From: Dehalococcoidia bacterium UBA1332
GTDB lineage: Bacteria > Chloroflexota > Dehalococcoidia > Lucifugimonadales > Lucifugimonadaceae
Direction of reading: 5' to 3'
Assembly: GCA_002306745.1 (NCBI GenBank)
Contig: DBSW01000107.1
Span: 1,536-30,075, forward strand
Length of the DNA stretch: 28,540 nt
Shown piece by piece: positions 9,892 through 17,486 of the stretch. A model generated the notes under the pieces. That model was not told where the DNA came from and searched no databases. It was given only the letters and a program-made list of their open reading frames with translations. Position numbers and translations under genes: made by a program. The first letter of the stretch is position 1, and the number at the start of each line of letters is the position of its first letter.

Positions 9892-11354
9892 CGATCACCA
9901 TCGATGCGAATGAGGTGGATCGACGATTATTGATGGACCGGTCTCTAGCGGGTCGTAGAGCGTTCACATTACCGGGGTCGGATGTACCTGAGCAGTCATT
10001 GCCCGATTCATCGCTACTGCGAGAAGACGTCGAGCTTCCTGAGATCTCTCAACTTGAAGTAATTCGTTATTTCTCTGTTCTAAGCCAGTTGAATTTCTCC
10101 ATAGATACGAATTTTTATCCATTGGGTTCATGCACTATGAAGTACAACCCAAAGATCAATGACGAATTATCAAGTTTGCCTGGATTATCAGATATTCATC
10201 CACTTCAGCCTGATGAAACGGTACAAGGTGCGATTCGTTTGATGAAAGATCTTCAGGATGATCTTGGTGAAATCACCGGACTGCCAGGAGTGTCACTCGC
10301 ACCATTAGCAGGTGCACAAGGAGAATACGCTGGGTTACTTGTTGCACGCGCATATCATGCTTCACGCCATGATGAAAAACGGACTATTGCTATCGTTCCT
10401 GATTCTGCTCATGGCACAAATCCAGCTTCTGCGGCAATGGCTGGATTGGAAGTGGTTACTGTACGTTCAGATGAACAAGGTAATGTAGATGTGGAAAATC
10501 TACGTGAGTTGGTGAATGAAAAGACCGCGGTTTTTATGCTCACCATGCCTAGTACATTAGGCTTATTTGAACCTAATATTCTTGATATAACGAATATCAT
10601 CCATGATGCAGGCGGGTTGGTTTACGCCGATGGAGCCAATTTGAATGCGTTGTTGGGGCTTGTTAAATTGGGTGATCTGGGCGTAGATATTTGTCATTCA
10701 AATTTGCACAAAACATTTTCAACTCCCCACGGTGGGGGTGGTCCTGGTTCCGGACCTGTAATGGTTTCTAGTGAGTTAGCAAAATTTTTACCAACGCCGG
10801 TTGCTGAACAAACAGATCATGGTTACGTGCTTTCACAGCCAGCAATGTCTGTTGGGTCTATAAACGGATTTCATGGATCTTTTTCAATCGTAGTCAGAGC
10901 TTTCGCTTACATCAAAGCATTAGGATGTGAAGGCCTTAAATCTGTTTCAGAGAATGCGATTATCGGTGCCAACTATATTCAGTCCAAACTTAAGGATAAA
11001 TACAGCATTGTTGCTGATCGGTATTGCATGCACGAAACTGTTCTATCCGCAGCGAACCAGAAGAAACGTGGGGTATCTGGTCTAGATATAGCCAAGCGGC
11101 TTTTAGATTTTGGTATTCATGCACCAACAATGTACTTTCCTCTTATCGTGGAAGAAGCATTGATGGTGGAGCCAACAGAGTCAGAATCTAAGGAAACCCT
11201 TGACCATTTCATCGCAGTAATGCGCCAGATTGATGATGAGATTGATAGAAGCCCAGAGTTGATATTCGATGCTCCTCATGAATTACCAGTAAAGCGCTTA
11301 GATGAAGTAGCCGCGGTTCGTAAGCCCGTATTGCGTTGGAGCCCGGAAGGTTAG
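9888..11354 (+). CDS. gcvPB: Glycine dehydrogenase (decarboxylating) subunit 2 (PLP-binding)
   Basis: This is the C-terminal half of the P protein, carrying the pyridoxal phosphate that decarboxylates glycine and loads GcvH. DTNFYPLGSCTMKYNP and SAHGTNPASAAMAG are diagnostic, and the PLP lysine is K275 in CHSNLHKTFSTPHGGGGPG. Length is 488 aa, normal for this subunit. The start ATG overlaps the gcvPA stop by 4 nt. The L protein (lpd) needed to re-oxidise GcvH is not in the window and must be encoded elsewhere. Confidence 0.96.
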   Translation: MTITIDANEVDRRLLMDRSLAGRRAFTLPGSDVPEQSLPDSSLLREDVELPEISQLEVIRYFSVLSQLNFSIDTNFYPLGSCTMKYNPKINDELSSLPGLSDIHPLQPDETVQGAIRLMKDLQDDLGEITGLPGVSLAPLAGAQGEYAGLLVARAYHASRHDEKRTIAIVPDSAHGTNPASAAMAGLEVVTVRSDEQGNVDVENLRELVNEKTAVFMLTMPSTLGLFEPNILDITNIIHDAGGLVYADGANLNALLGLVKLGDLGVDICHSNLHKTFSTPHGGGGPGSGPVMVSSELAKFLPTPVAEQTDHGYVLSQPAMSVGSINGFHGSFSIVVRAFAYIKALGCEGLKSVSENAIIGANYIQSKLKDKYSIVADRYCMHETVLSAANQKKRGVSGLDIAKRLLDFGIHAPTMYFPLIVEEALMVEPTESESKETLDHFIAVMRQIDDEIDRSPELIFDAPHELPVKRLDEVAAVRKPVLRWSPEG

Positions 11355-11458
11355 GTTGCAGAGATTTGTAGATTCACAGTTGGATACCAGAGGTTTTGTT
11401 TGTGGGTAAGCTGGCTCAGAGTTCCAATTATTTTTCGTGATTCGAAAGACAAATTCAA

Positions 11459-12307
11459 TTGATCGTTGATACTCACGTACATATTTGGGAGATGCCTCCA
11501 ATCGCACCTATTGGTCCTTCTGCTCCAAACTTCACATCTATACCTAGAGCCCACGGCAATGCCGAGCTTCTTTTAGAAGACATGGATGAAAATGGTGTCG
11601 ATAAGACGGTGTTGGTTCAAACATCTTTTTCAACTTGGGATAATGAGTACGTTGCATCATCGGCAATAAAATATCCTGATCGATTCGTGTCTATGGGTCT
11701 GATTGATCCAATGGAAGATAACAACGCACAGATTGCAGCTTACTGGATAGATGATTGGGGGATGCAGGGATTTCGTCTACATCCACAATACTATTCTGAT
11801 GTAGACATTCTCAAACGACCAGAAAATGCGGCGTTGTTTAAAGAAATAGAAATTCGTGAAGGGATTGTTCAGATTCATAGCAAACCTGAACACGCCCACC
11901 AGCTTGACTATGTTGCAGCACGTTACCCGGGAATCACTTGGATAATTGACCATATGATGTATCCAGAACCTAGCATGGCTCCAACATGGGATGCGTATAG
12001 GCTCGTGTTAGATCTTGCAATACACGACAATGTCTTTATGAAGATCTCAGATATTCATAATCGATCAGCGTGTAACGATTTTCCATTTTCGGATATGCAC
12101 GACGTGATAAAGATGGCGATTGACGCTTTTGGTATTGATAGAGTTATTTGGGGGACTGGATATCCTGGGTATCATCGGGTCGAAAACGGCTGGTTGTCGC
12201 TTGCCGATGAACTCAAATTGGTTAGAGAGTCATTTAATTGGCTTACGCATCAAGAAAAGAACAAATACCTTGGCTTGAATGCTATGCGCATATGGCGTTG
12301 GGTGTAG
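11459..12307 (+). CDS. Amidohydrolase family 2 protein (COG2159) with a substituted catalytic Asp
   Basis: A 282-residue TIM-barrel metallohydrolase, opening MIVDTHVHIWEMPP with the HxH metal motif at H6/H8. Further candidate ligands are H140 (VQIHSKP) and H165 (IIDHMMYP). In most COG2159 enzymes the strand-8 motif is GTDxP or GSDxP, with Asp acting on metal and substrate; here it is WGTGYPGY, with Gly at 234. Relatives hydrolyse C-C, C-N or lactone bonds of dicarboxylates or lactones; the substrate here cannot be named. The start is TTG at 11459 without a clear ribosome site, and the HxH position supports it. It lies 104 nt after gcvPB and 63 nt before the selenoperoxiredoxin, so co-transcription is possible. 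Confidence 0.85.
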   Translation: MIVDTHVHIWEMPPIAPIGPSAPNFTSIPRAHGNAELLLEDMDENGVDKTVLVQTSFSTWDNEYVASSAIKYPDRFVSMGLIDPMEDNNAQIAAYWIDDWGMQGFRLHPQYYSDVDILKRPENAALFKEIEIREGIVQIHSKPEHAHQLDYVAARYPGITWIIDHMMYPEPSMAPTWDAYRLVLDLAIHDNVFMKISDIHNRSACNDFPFSDMHDVIKMAIDAFGIDRVIWGTGYPGYHRVENGWLSLADELKLVRESFNWLTHQEKNKYLGLNAMRIWRWV

Positions 12308-12370
12308 ATAGAATTTGAGCTCGCAATAAAATATTTGTTAATTGATATCTCTGTGGATTGCGATCACTTT

Positions 12371-12844
12371 ATGGCACTACAACCCGGCACTAAAGCACCA
12401 AATTTCACCATAGATTCTCACTTAGGTCAGGTAAATTTATCTGAGCTTAGAGGCAAGAACGTTGTAGTCGGTTTTCATCCGGCAAGCTTTACAGGCGGTT
12501 GACTTAATCAGGTACGCGAGTTCCGCGTAAATTATGACAAGTTTGTTGCGCTCAATGCAGAAATTGTTCAAATTAGCGTTGATCAATTACCAGTACAGGT
12601 CGCATGGGTAAAAAGTATGGCGGAAGAGGGTGAAGACGAGGGAACTGTGCCATTTCCGGTAGCAAGTGATTTTTGGCCACACGGAGACGTGACTCGGGCA
12701 TTTGACGTTTTCAACGAGGCTACTGGTAGGGCAAAACGCGCAGTGTTTATTGTAGATCCTGAGGGTGTAATTCGATGGTCTAACGTTTACACCGAATCTC
12801 TTCCAGCCTCAAGCGAACTGATCTACGAATTAGAGCAGATGTAA
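12371..12844 (+). CDS. AhpE-like one-Cys-type peroxiredoxin with selenocysteine (in-frame TGA, codon 44)
   Basis: Thiol/selenol peroxidase, 157 residues plus stop. The frame runs from ATG 12371 to TAA 12842-12844, interrupted only by TGA at 12500-12502. Before it, KAPNFTIDS, LSELRGKNVVV and FHPASFTGG are a normal peroxiredoxin N-terminus. P37-x3-T41-x2-[44] is the PxxxTxxC active site, with TGA where the peroxidatic Cys should be. After it, FPVASDFWPHGDVTRAF, FNEATGRAKRAVFIVD and conserved R123 closely resemble mycobacterial AhpE, whose peroxidatic Cys is residue 45. No other cysteine occurs, so no resolving residue exists. A hairpin loop begins 16 nt after the TGA (see SECIS). Two separate genes are unlikely, as the downstream part starts mid-fold at codon 83. 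No clear Shine-Dalgarno sequence. Selenocysteine machinery is not in the window. Confidence 0.88.
12503..12534 (+). promoter_or_regulatory. Putative bacterial SECIS element for the peroxiredoxin TGA
   Basis: TACGCG (12513-12518) pairs perfectly with CGCGTA (12524-12529) around the loop AGTTC (12519-12523). Exactly 16 nt separate the TGA from the loop, and G is the second loop base; both match the published bacterial SECIS consensus (16-37 nt, G among the first two loop bases). A lower helix TAAT (12505-12508)/ATTA (12531-12534) is possible across a small internal loop. It would recruit SelB with Sec-tRNA. Confidence 0.72.
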
Positions 12845-12857
12845 TTTTATGTTGTCC

Positions 12858-12886
12858 GTAGGTTATTAGATGCTTTTAGTACCTAC
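12858..12886. terminator. Weak hairpin between convergent peroxiredoxin and aldolase genes
   Basis: GTAGGT (12858-12863) pairs with ACCTAC (12881-12886) over a 17-nt loop. It lies in the 74-nt gap where two genes converge, the expected place for a bidirectional terminator, but the stem is short and there is no U-tract. Confidence 0.25.
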
Positions 12887-12918
12887 CATTGATAATTTAA
12901 AGTGGATAGCGGTTTCAT

Positions 12919-13731
12919 TTAGTAGAACGTTTTACTGTCTTTATTAGTTTCATCCGAGTCTTTTTCTAGGCTTTTATCTTTATTAGCTAACGCCGCTTCA
13001 ATACCAGACTTTAATAAACCTGAATCTGAACTGATCGGAAACCACTGCATACCTTGTTTTATTCGACGTCCAGCTTCTTCGCCTGAGGATGTGTGACAAC
13101 CAGTGGCAACCCCATGTCTTTTTCCGGCATCTACCACTTTCTGTACAGCAGCTACATGTTCGGGGTGATTGTTATCTAGTCCAATCGGTACACCGAGTGA
13201 CTGGGCGAGATCGTTAGGCCCTATGAAGCAAACATCGATACCTTCTACCGACATGATCTCATCGATCTGTTCAACAGCCGACTTGTCCTCGATCATAATG
13301 ACCACCATTGTTATGTCATTAGCTTTCTTGTAGAAGTCTGTACCAAACGCGATCTGACCACGGGCACTTCCAATCCCTCTCATACCATCAGGGGCGTATT
13401 TTGCAGCACTTACCACTTCCCTTGCTTGTTTGGCATTTTGTACGTCTGGAACTACGATTCCCGTGAAGCCGATATCTAAAACTCGTTTTATCCAAACACG
13501 GTCTGTATATGGCACTCTTGCAAACATAGGTTTACCACTCCCCTGAGCAGCTCGGAGACAATTTACCGCCGTTGAAACATCAATGGCGTTATGTTCAAAG
13601 TCAATTGTGATCCAATCCAGTTCAGTCATATGAGCCATGACTTCTATCACTGAAGCGTCACCTGTGGTTGACCAAGTTCCCACACTGGCTTGTCCTTGGG
13701 CTATTTTGGCTTTCACTGGATTTGAATCCAT
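12919..13731 (-). CDS. HpcH/HpaI aldolase (2-keto-3-deoxy sugar acid or related class II aldolase)
   Basis: A 270-residue metal-dependent aldolase of the HpcH/HpaI/GarL type, cleaving 2-keto-3-deoxy acids or 4-hydroxy-2-keto acids to pyruvate and an aldehyde. WITIDFEHNAID contains the catalytic His (H47), ARVPYTD the pyruvate-binding Arg (R72), IEDKSAV the metal-binding Glu (E148) and GPNDLAQSLG the metal-binding Asp (D174). The phrase YAPDGMRGIGSAR is typical. A charged 20-residue tail (Lys/Asp/Ser-rich) ends the protein. It is transcribed away from the KDPG aldolase/KDG kinase pair and shares a 153-nt divergent region with it, which fits a common sugar-acid regulon. The exact substrate is unknown. 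Confidence 0.9.
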   Translation of the reverse strand: MDSNPVKAKIAQGQASVGTWSTTGDASVIEVMAHMTELDWITIDFEHNAIDVSTAVNCLRAAQGSGKPMFARVPYTDRVWIKRVLDIGFTGIVVPDVQNAKQAREVVSAAKYAPDGMRGIGSARGQIAFGTDFYKKANDITMVVIMIEDKSAVEQIDEIMSVEGIDVCFIGPNDLAQSLGVPIGLDNNHPEHVAAVQKVVDAGKRHGVATGCHTSSGEEAGRRIKQGMQWFPISSDSGLLKSGIEAALANKDKSLEKDSDETNKDSKTFY

Positions 13732-13757
13732 ATTTCATTCTTTCACTAGTAAAGTGT

Positions 13758-13785
13758 TTGACTGCGGCATAAATATTTATCTAAT
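13758..13785 (+). promoter_or_regulatory. Putative promoter of the KDPG aldolase/KDG kinase unit
   Basis: TTGACT (13758-13763) and TCTAAT (13780-13785) each match 5 of 6 consensus bases and are 16 nt apart. They lie in the divergent gap, about 100 nt before the aldolase start. Confidence 0.4.
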
Positions 13786-13870
13786 AAATCGCCGTTTTAG
13801 ATACTCTAAGGTTACTACTCGCACATAGAGCGATAAAATATCCGACATATTATTTTGGAGTCAACTTATC

Positions 13871-13876
13871 AAGGAG
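13871..13876 (+). promoter_or_regulatory. Ribosome binding site deciding the KDPG aldolase start
   Basis: AAGGAG lies 8 nt before TTG at 13885. A longer in-frame TTG at 13855 has no comparable site, and the extra 10 residues are not part of the fold. Confidence 0.6.
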
Positions 13877-13884
13877 TTTTTCAT

Positions 13885-14562
13885 TTGGGCAGACACACTA
13901 GGCTGCAGGCTCTAAATGCCGTTCATGATATTGGCGTAGTCCCGGTTTTCTATAATGGTGATATCGCGATCGCAAAGAACATCGCAAAGGCGTGCGTAGG
14001 CGGTGGAATAAAAGTGTTGGAGTTTACAAACCGTGGGGATCACGCTTGGGAAGTATTCTCACAGCTTGACAAGTTCTGTGCGGCTGAATTACCGGAAGCA
14101 ATTCTTGGAGCCGGCTCAGTCCTAGATGCGGGTACTGCTTCTATGTACATTAGTTCCGGTGCTAGTTTTATAGTTGGGCCTGTAACCAACCCTGATGTAG
14201 CTAAGGTTTGCAATCGGCGTAAGATCGGTTACATTCCGGGTTGCGGAACAGCTTCGGAGATTTCCGCTGCTGAAGAATTGGGTTGCGACATTGTTAAAGT
14301 ATTCCCCGGCAGTGCTGTAGGTGGACCTGGATTTGTAAAGGATGTTCTTGCTCCTATGCCGTGGACTTCAATTATGCCTACGGGCGGTGTAGACATTACC
14401 GAAGAATCGTTAAGACCATGGTTCGAGGCTGGGGTTGTATCTGTTGGAATGGGATCGAAGTTAGTTTCATCAGATATCATCAAAGACGGTGCATGGGACA
14501 AACTTGAACAGCGTAGCAAAAATACGGTTTCGCTTATCCAGTCAATTAAGGCATCAATTTAG
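13885..14562 (+). CDS. eda: KDPG/KHG aldolase (2-dehydro-3-deoxyphosphogluconate aldolase)
   Basis: A class I Schiff-base aldolase that splits 2-keto-3-deoxy-6-phosphogluconate into pyruvate and glyceraldehyde 3-phosphate. With the TTG at 13885 (AAGGAG 8 nt upstream) it has 225 residues, slightly longer than the roughly 210 typical of the family. Visible hallmarks are IGVVPVFYNGD, E46 in VLEFTNRG (family EVTLR), GAGSVLDAGTA, IPGCGTASE, and the Schiff-base lysine K138 in IVKVFPGSAVGGPG, followed by MPTGGVD and VGMGSKLV. The partner KDG kinase starts 92 nt downstream, so together they make the lower arm of uronate/sugar-acid breakdown. 4-hydroxy-2-oxoglutarate activity is possible. Confidence 0.9.
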   Translation: MGRHTRLQALNAVHDIGVVPVFYNGDIAIAKNIAKACVGGGIKVLEFTNRGDHAWEVFSQLDKFCAAELPEAILGAGSVLDAGTASMYISSGASFIVGPVTNPDVAKVCNRRKIGYIPGCGTASEISAAEELGCDIVKVFPGSAVGGPGFVKDVLAPMPWTSIMPTGGVDITEESLRPWFEAGVVSVGMGSKLVSSDIIKDGAWDKLEQRSKNTVSLIQSIKASI

Positions 14563-14572
14563 TCAGAATTTC

Positions 14573-14599
14573 AGCTTCATTTACAACTAGTCTGAAGCT
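14573..14599 (+). terminator. Hairpin between eda and the KDG kinase gene
   Basis: AGCTTCA (14573-14579) pairs with TGAAGCT (14593-14599) over a 13-nt loop, 10 nt after the eda stop. There is no U-tract. It may attenuate readthrough or stabilise the upstream mRNA. Confidence 0.35.
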
Positions 14600-14654
14600 A
14601 CATATGACGGCTAAATAGGTGCTCACTTCAATCATAAGAAGGGTCAGTACCAAT

Positions 14655-15680
14655 ATGGTCAAGGTAGTAACTTTTGGAGAGGTAATGCTTCGCCTCGCTA
14701 CAATGCGGCGAGAACGTTTCACTCAAGCACGAGAGTTTGAGGTCACTTATGGTGGTGGCGAGTGTAATGTTGCGGTATCGCTTGCCCAGTTCGGATTAGA
14801 TGCAACATTCGTTACGGCGATACCGGACAATGATATTGGACAGGCGTGCATAAACTACATTCGTCAATTTGGGGTGGACACTTCAAAGATTCTTAGGCAG
14901 GGTCTACGGCTTGGCACCTACTACCTTGAATCTGGCGCATCAATGAGAGCTTCGAAGGTCGTTTACGATAGGGCAGCCTCTTCGATCGCTGAGATTCAAC
15001 CTGGAGACATCGATTGGGAGAAGGTTTTTGATGGAGCAGATTGGTTCCACTTTACAGGTATCACTCCCGCAATTTCAAAAAACGCTGCTGAGTCGTGCGT
15101 AGAAGCAGCTAAGGCAGCGAAGCTCTTAGGACTTACTGTTAGTGCCGACATGAACTATCGTAAGAATTTATGGTCACCTGAAGATGCTCAAGCGACTATG
15201 ATTCCGATGATGCAATATGTCGATATTTCTATAGGGAATGAGGAAGACGCGGAAAAGTGCCTTGGTATTGCAGCAGAGGGTGTTGATGTGACAACAGGTG
15301 AGATTGATCCGAATGCTTATCGGTCGGTCGTAGAAGAACTTATAAGTAAATTTGGATTTCAGAAAGTTGCTATAACGCTTCGCGAAAGCCAGTCAGCAGA
15401 CGATAACGACTGGAGTGCGATTTATTTTGATGGAACGGATATTTTAGTTGGTAAAAAATATCCGGTTAGGATTGTTGATCGAGTTGGTGGCGGGGATTCG
15501 TTCTGCGCAGCGATGATATACGGCTTAAATCAAGCAGGATGGGATTCAAGGCAGGTTCTTGACTTTGCTGTAGCTGCTTCAGCAATGTCACACACCTTCC
15601 ATGGAGACTTTAATCTTGTTAGCGTTGAAGAAGTTATGTCTGTTGCAGGTGGAGATACATCGGGGAGAGTTCAAAGGTAA
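14655..15680 (+). CDS. 2-keto-3-deoxygluconate kinase, PfkB family
   Basis: Ribokinase/PfkB-fold sugar kinase, 341 residues from the ATG at 14655. It phosphorylates 2-keto-3-deoxygluconate to KDPG, the substrate of the aldolase just upstream. VVTFGEVMLRL opens the fold, TYGGGECNVAVSLAQFG is PfkB signature 1, and RVGGGDSFCAAMIYGL is the second signature with anion hole and catalytic base D281. The frame opens at GTG 14619, but GAAGGG at 14638-14643 stands 11 nt before ATG 14655 and the fold begins there. Substrate is inferred from similarity and from the adjacent KDPG aldolase; another keto-sugar or fructose remains possible. Confidence 0.87.
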   Translation: MVKVVTFGEVMLRLATMRRERFTQAREFEVTYGGGECNVAVSLAQFGLDATFVTAIPDNDIGQACINYIRQFGVDTSKILRQGLRLGTYYLESGASMRASKVVYDRAASSIAEIQPGDIDWEKVFDGADWFHFTGITPAISKNAAESCVEAAKAAKLLGLTVSADMNYRKNLWSPEDAQATMIPMMQYVDISIGNEEDAEKCLGIAAEGVDVTTGEIDPNAYRSVVEELISKFGFQKVAITLRESQSADDNDWSAIYFDGTDILVGKKYPVRIVDRVGGGDSFCAAMIYGLNQAGWDSRQVLDFAVAASAMSHTFHGDFNLVSVEEVMSVAGGDTSGRVQR

Positions 15681-15736
15681 CTCCTATAGATTGCTTCACT
15701 CGGCAACGTAATCGTTAGTCGTTTTTGTGAATGCGG

Positions 15737-17434
15737 TTAGAAACCTATCGCTACACCGTCTCGTCGAGGGTCAGCTCCCCCAAGCATAGTGCCGTGTTTT
15801 GTGAACTGTATTCCCTGACCGCCGCCGACAGCGTTATGCCATTGTGGAGCGACGTGAACGCGATGGCCTTTTCGCGCAAGATCAAGGCGCATGTGTTCTG
15901 GAAACCTGTCTTCGAGAAGCAGCATTCCAGTGTCGTAATGACGAAACCGTGGAGCTTCAATCGCTTCCTGTACATTCATATCAGCATCGATGTGGTTATG
16001 CATCATCTGTGCGGTCGTATGCAGGATGCCCCAACTGCCTGGTGTAGATATGGAAAGTCGAATCTTTTTTTCGTCGAGTCTAGTAGGGTCATCTGCGTAG
16101 ATTTGTGCAGGGGCAATGCAGAAGTCTTGCTGTTTACCGGGACCAATCAAATTTGGACTGCCGCAGTTTGGATCGATATCAAACCATTTGCACATATTAT
16201 TCATGAAAATACCTGTATCTCCTGCAACTAACGCTGACCCAAATGCACTACCTAGAGATTGAGTGATTGTTACAACGTTACCTGCTTTGTCGGCTGTAAC
16301 AAAGTGAGTTGTTAGCCCTGTTGAGTATTCAGCCTTTACACCTTTAGGCGGATGGTCTACTCGCGAGCGATTCCATCGTTCAGCAGGTGGGCCAGATGTA
16401 TGCAGCATATCGATTTCTGTAGCTTTATCTTTTGCATACTCTTCGGAAAGGAGTCGGTCGAGTGGGATATTAACGTGGTTAGGGTCGCCTGCGTATTTTG
16501 CACGATCATCTGCTGCGATGTATACGGCTTCTACTAATCTGTGGAGTGTGTCGCTACTTCCGTAAGGTAAGTCATCAAAGTTACTTAGTATGTTGAGCGT
16601 TTCTAGAATCTGGAATCCTGACGAATTTGGCGGAGCGACTCGAATTTCATAACCACGATATATAGTGCTGAGTGGTTCTTGCCAATAAGCCTTGTAGGCA
16701 GCAAGTTCCTCTCTACTGATAATACCTCCAGCAGTTTCTATCCCGGATTGAATGTCGTCACCTAGTCTTCCCTCATAAAACTCTTTTTTCCCACCTTCGG
16801 CGATGGCTGCGAGTGATTTCGCAAGATTGGGCTGTCTGAGCACAGATCCAGCGCCCATTCCATCTCGTTCAATCACTAATGATTTCTGTGAAGATTCAAA
16901 CCTATCGATTCGAACTAGATTTTCCTCAATCATATCTGCATTAAATGGAGAGAGTACAACTCCTTCATCGGCGTATCTAATGCCGTCTTTCATTACCATT
17001 GAAAGTGGCATTGAACCGTAGGTCTCATGCATAGTAAGCCAACCGGATACGTTGCCTGGCACTAAAGGTGCAAGAGGTCCAGTTTCTGCGTTAAACTTGT
17101 CGTATAAGTTCGGCTTTGCGGCATTAGGCGCGTGTCCAGAAAAATTTAAGATTCGCGTTCGTTCTTCTTTTGCGGTGTAGATCATAGCGATTCCAATTCC
17201 ACCGATACCTGACATGTACGGCTCGACCACGTTTAACATGCATGCCACTGCGACAGCGGCATCAAACGCGTTACCGCCTCTTCGTAAGACATCTATTCCC
17301 GCTTGTGATGCGTATGGATGTGCTGATGCAACCATGCCATTCCTGCCAACTGCTGGAGCTCTGGTTGACCGTCCATGTGGTGATGTGCCTCGTGCGAAAA
17401 GTTCGTTTGGGTCTATGTTATTGATGTGATGCAT
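15737..17434 (-). CDS. Gamma-glutamyltransferase family protein (Ntn hydrolase)
   Basis: Family members cleave gamma-glutamyl amides such as glutathione after autocatalytic processing to two chains. The N-terminus has MVASAHPYASQAGIDVLRRG and NAFDAAVAVACMLNVVEP, typical of the large subunit. The nucleophile is T375, the first Thr of TTHF in STGLTTHFVTADKAGN, so the predicted cut is between L374 and T375; MNNMCKWFD follows in the small subunit. The usual SPGGS motif appears as STPGSWGI, without the double Gly. There is no signal peptide, although classical GGTs are periplasmic, so this one is probably cytosolic and may be an acylase-like paralog. AGGA precedes the ATG at 17434. It is last of a three-gene minus-strand unit, 52 nt after the TIM-barrel gene. 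Confidence 0.88.
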   Translation of the reverse strand: MHHINNIDPNELFARGTSPHGRSTRAPAVGRNGMVASAHPYASQAGIDVLRRGGNAFDAAVAVACMLNVVEPYMSGIGGIGIAMIYTAKEERTRILNFSGHAPNAAKPNLYDKFNAETGPLAPLVPGNVSGWLTMHETYGSMPLSMVMKDGIRYADEGVVLSPFNADMIEENLVRIDRFESSQKSLVIERDGMGAGSVLRQPNLAKSLAAIAEGGKKEFYEGRLGDDIQSGIETAGGIISREELAAYKAYWQEPLSTIYRGYEIRVAPPNSSGFQILETLNILSNFDDLPYGSSDTLHRLVEAVYIAADDRAKYAGDPNHVNIPLDRLLSEEYAKDKATEIDMLHTSGPPAERWNRSRVDHPPKGVKAEYSTGLTTHFVTADKAGNVVTITQSLGSAFGSALVAGDTGIFMNNMCKWFDIDPNCGSPNLIGPGKQQDFCIAPAQIYADDPTRLDEKKIRLSISTPGSWGILHTTAQMMHNHIDADMNVQEAIEAPRFRHYDTGMLLLEDRFPEHMRLDLARKGHRVHVAPQWHNAVGGGQGIQFTKHGTMLGGADPRRDGVAIGF

Positions 17435-17486
17435 AATTTTTCCTATTTGCCGATCGATCCATTCATACCGTCAATGTAGGGATTCC

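Noticed and set aside
12371..12844. Peroxiredoxin gene read as a pseudogene with a nonsense mutation
   Set aside because: The TGA sits precisely at the catalytic cysteine codon, the frame resumes without any other damage, and a SECIS-like hairpin follows at the correct distance. A random nonsense mutation would not be expected at that codon.
15731..16231. Plus-strand 166-codon frame
   Set aside because: It lies entirely opposite the GGT-like gene, whose protein is well conserved; the frame has no family features.
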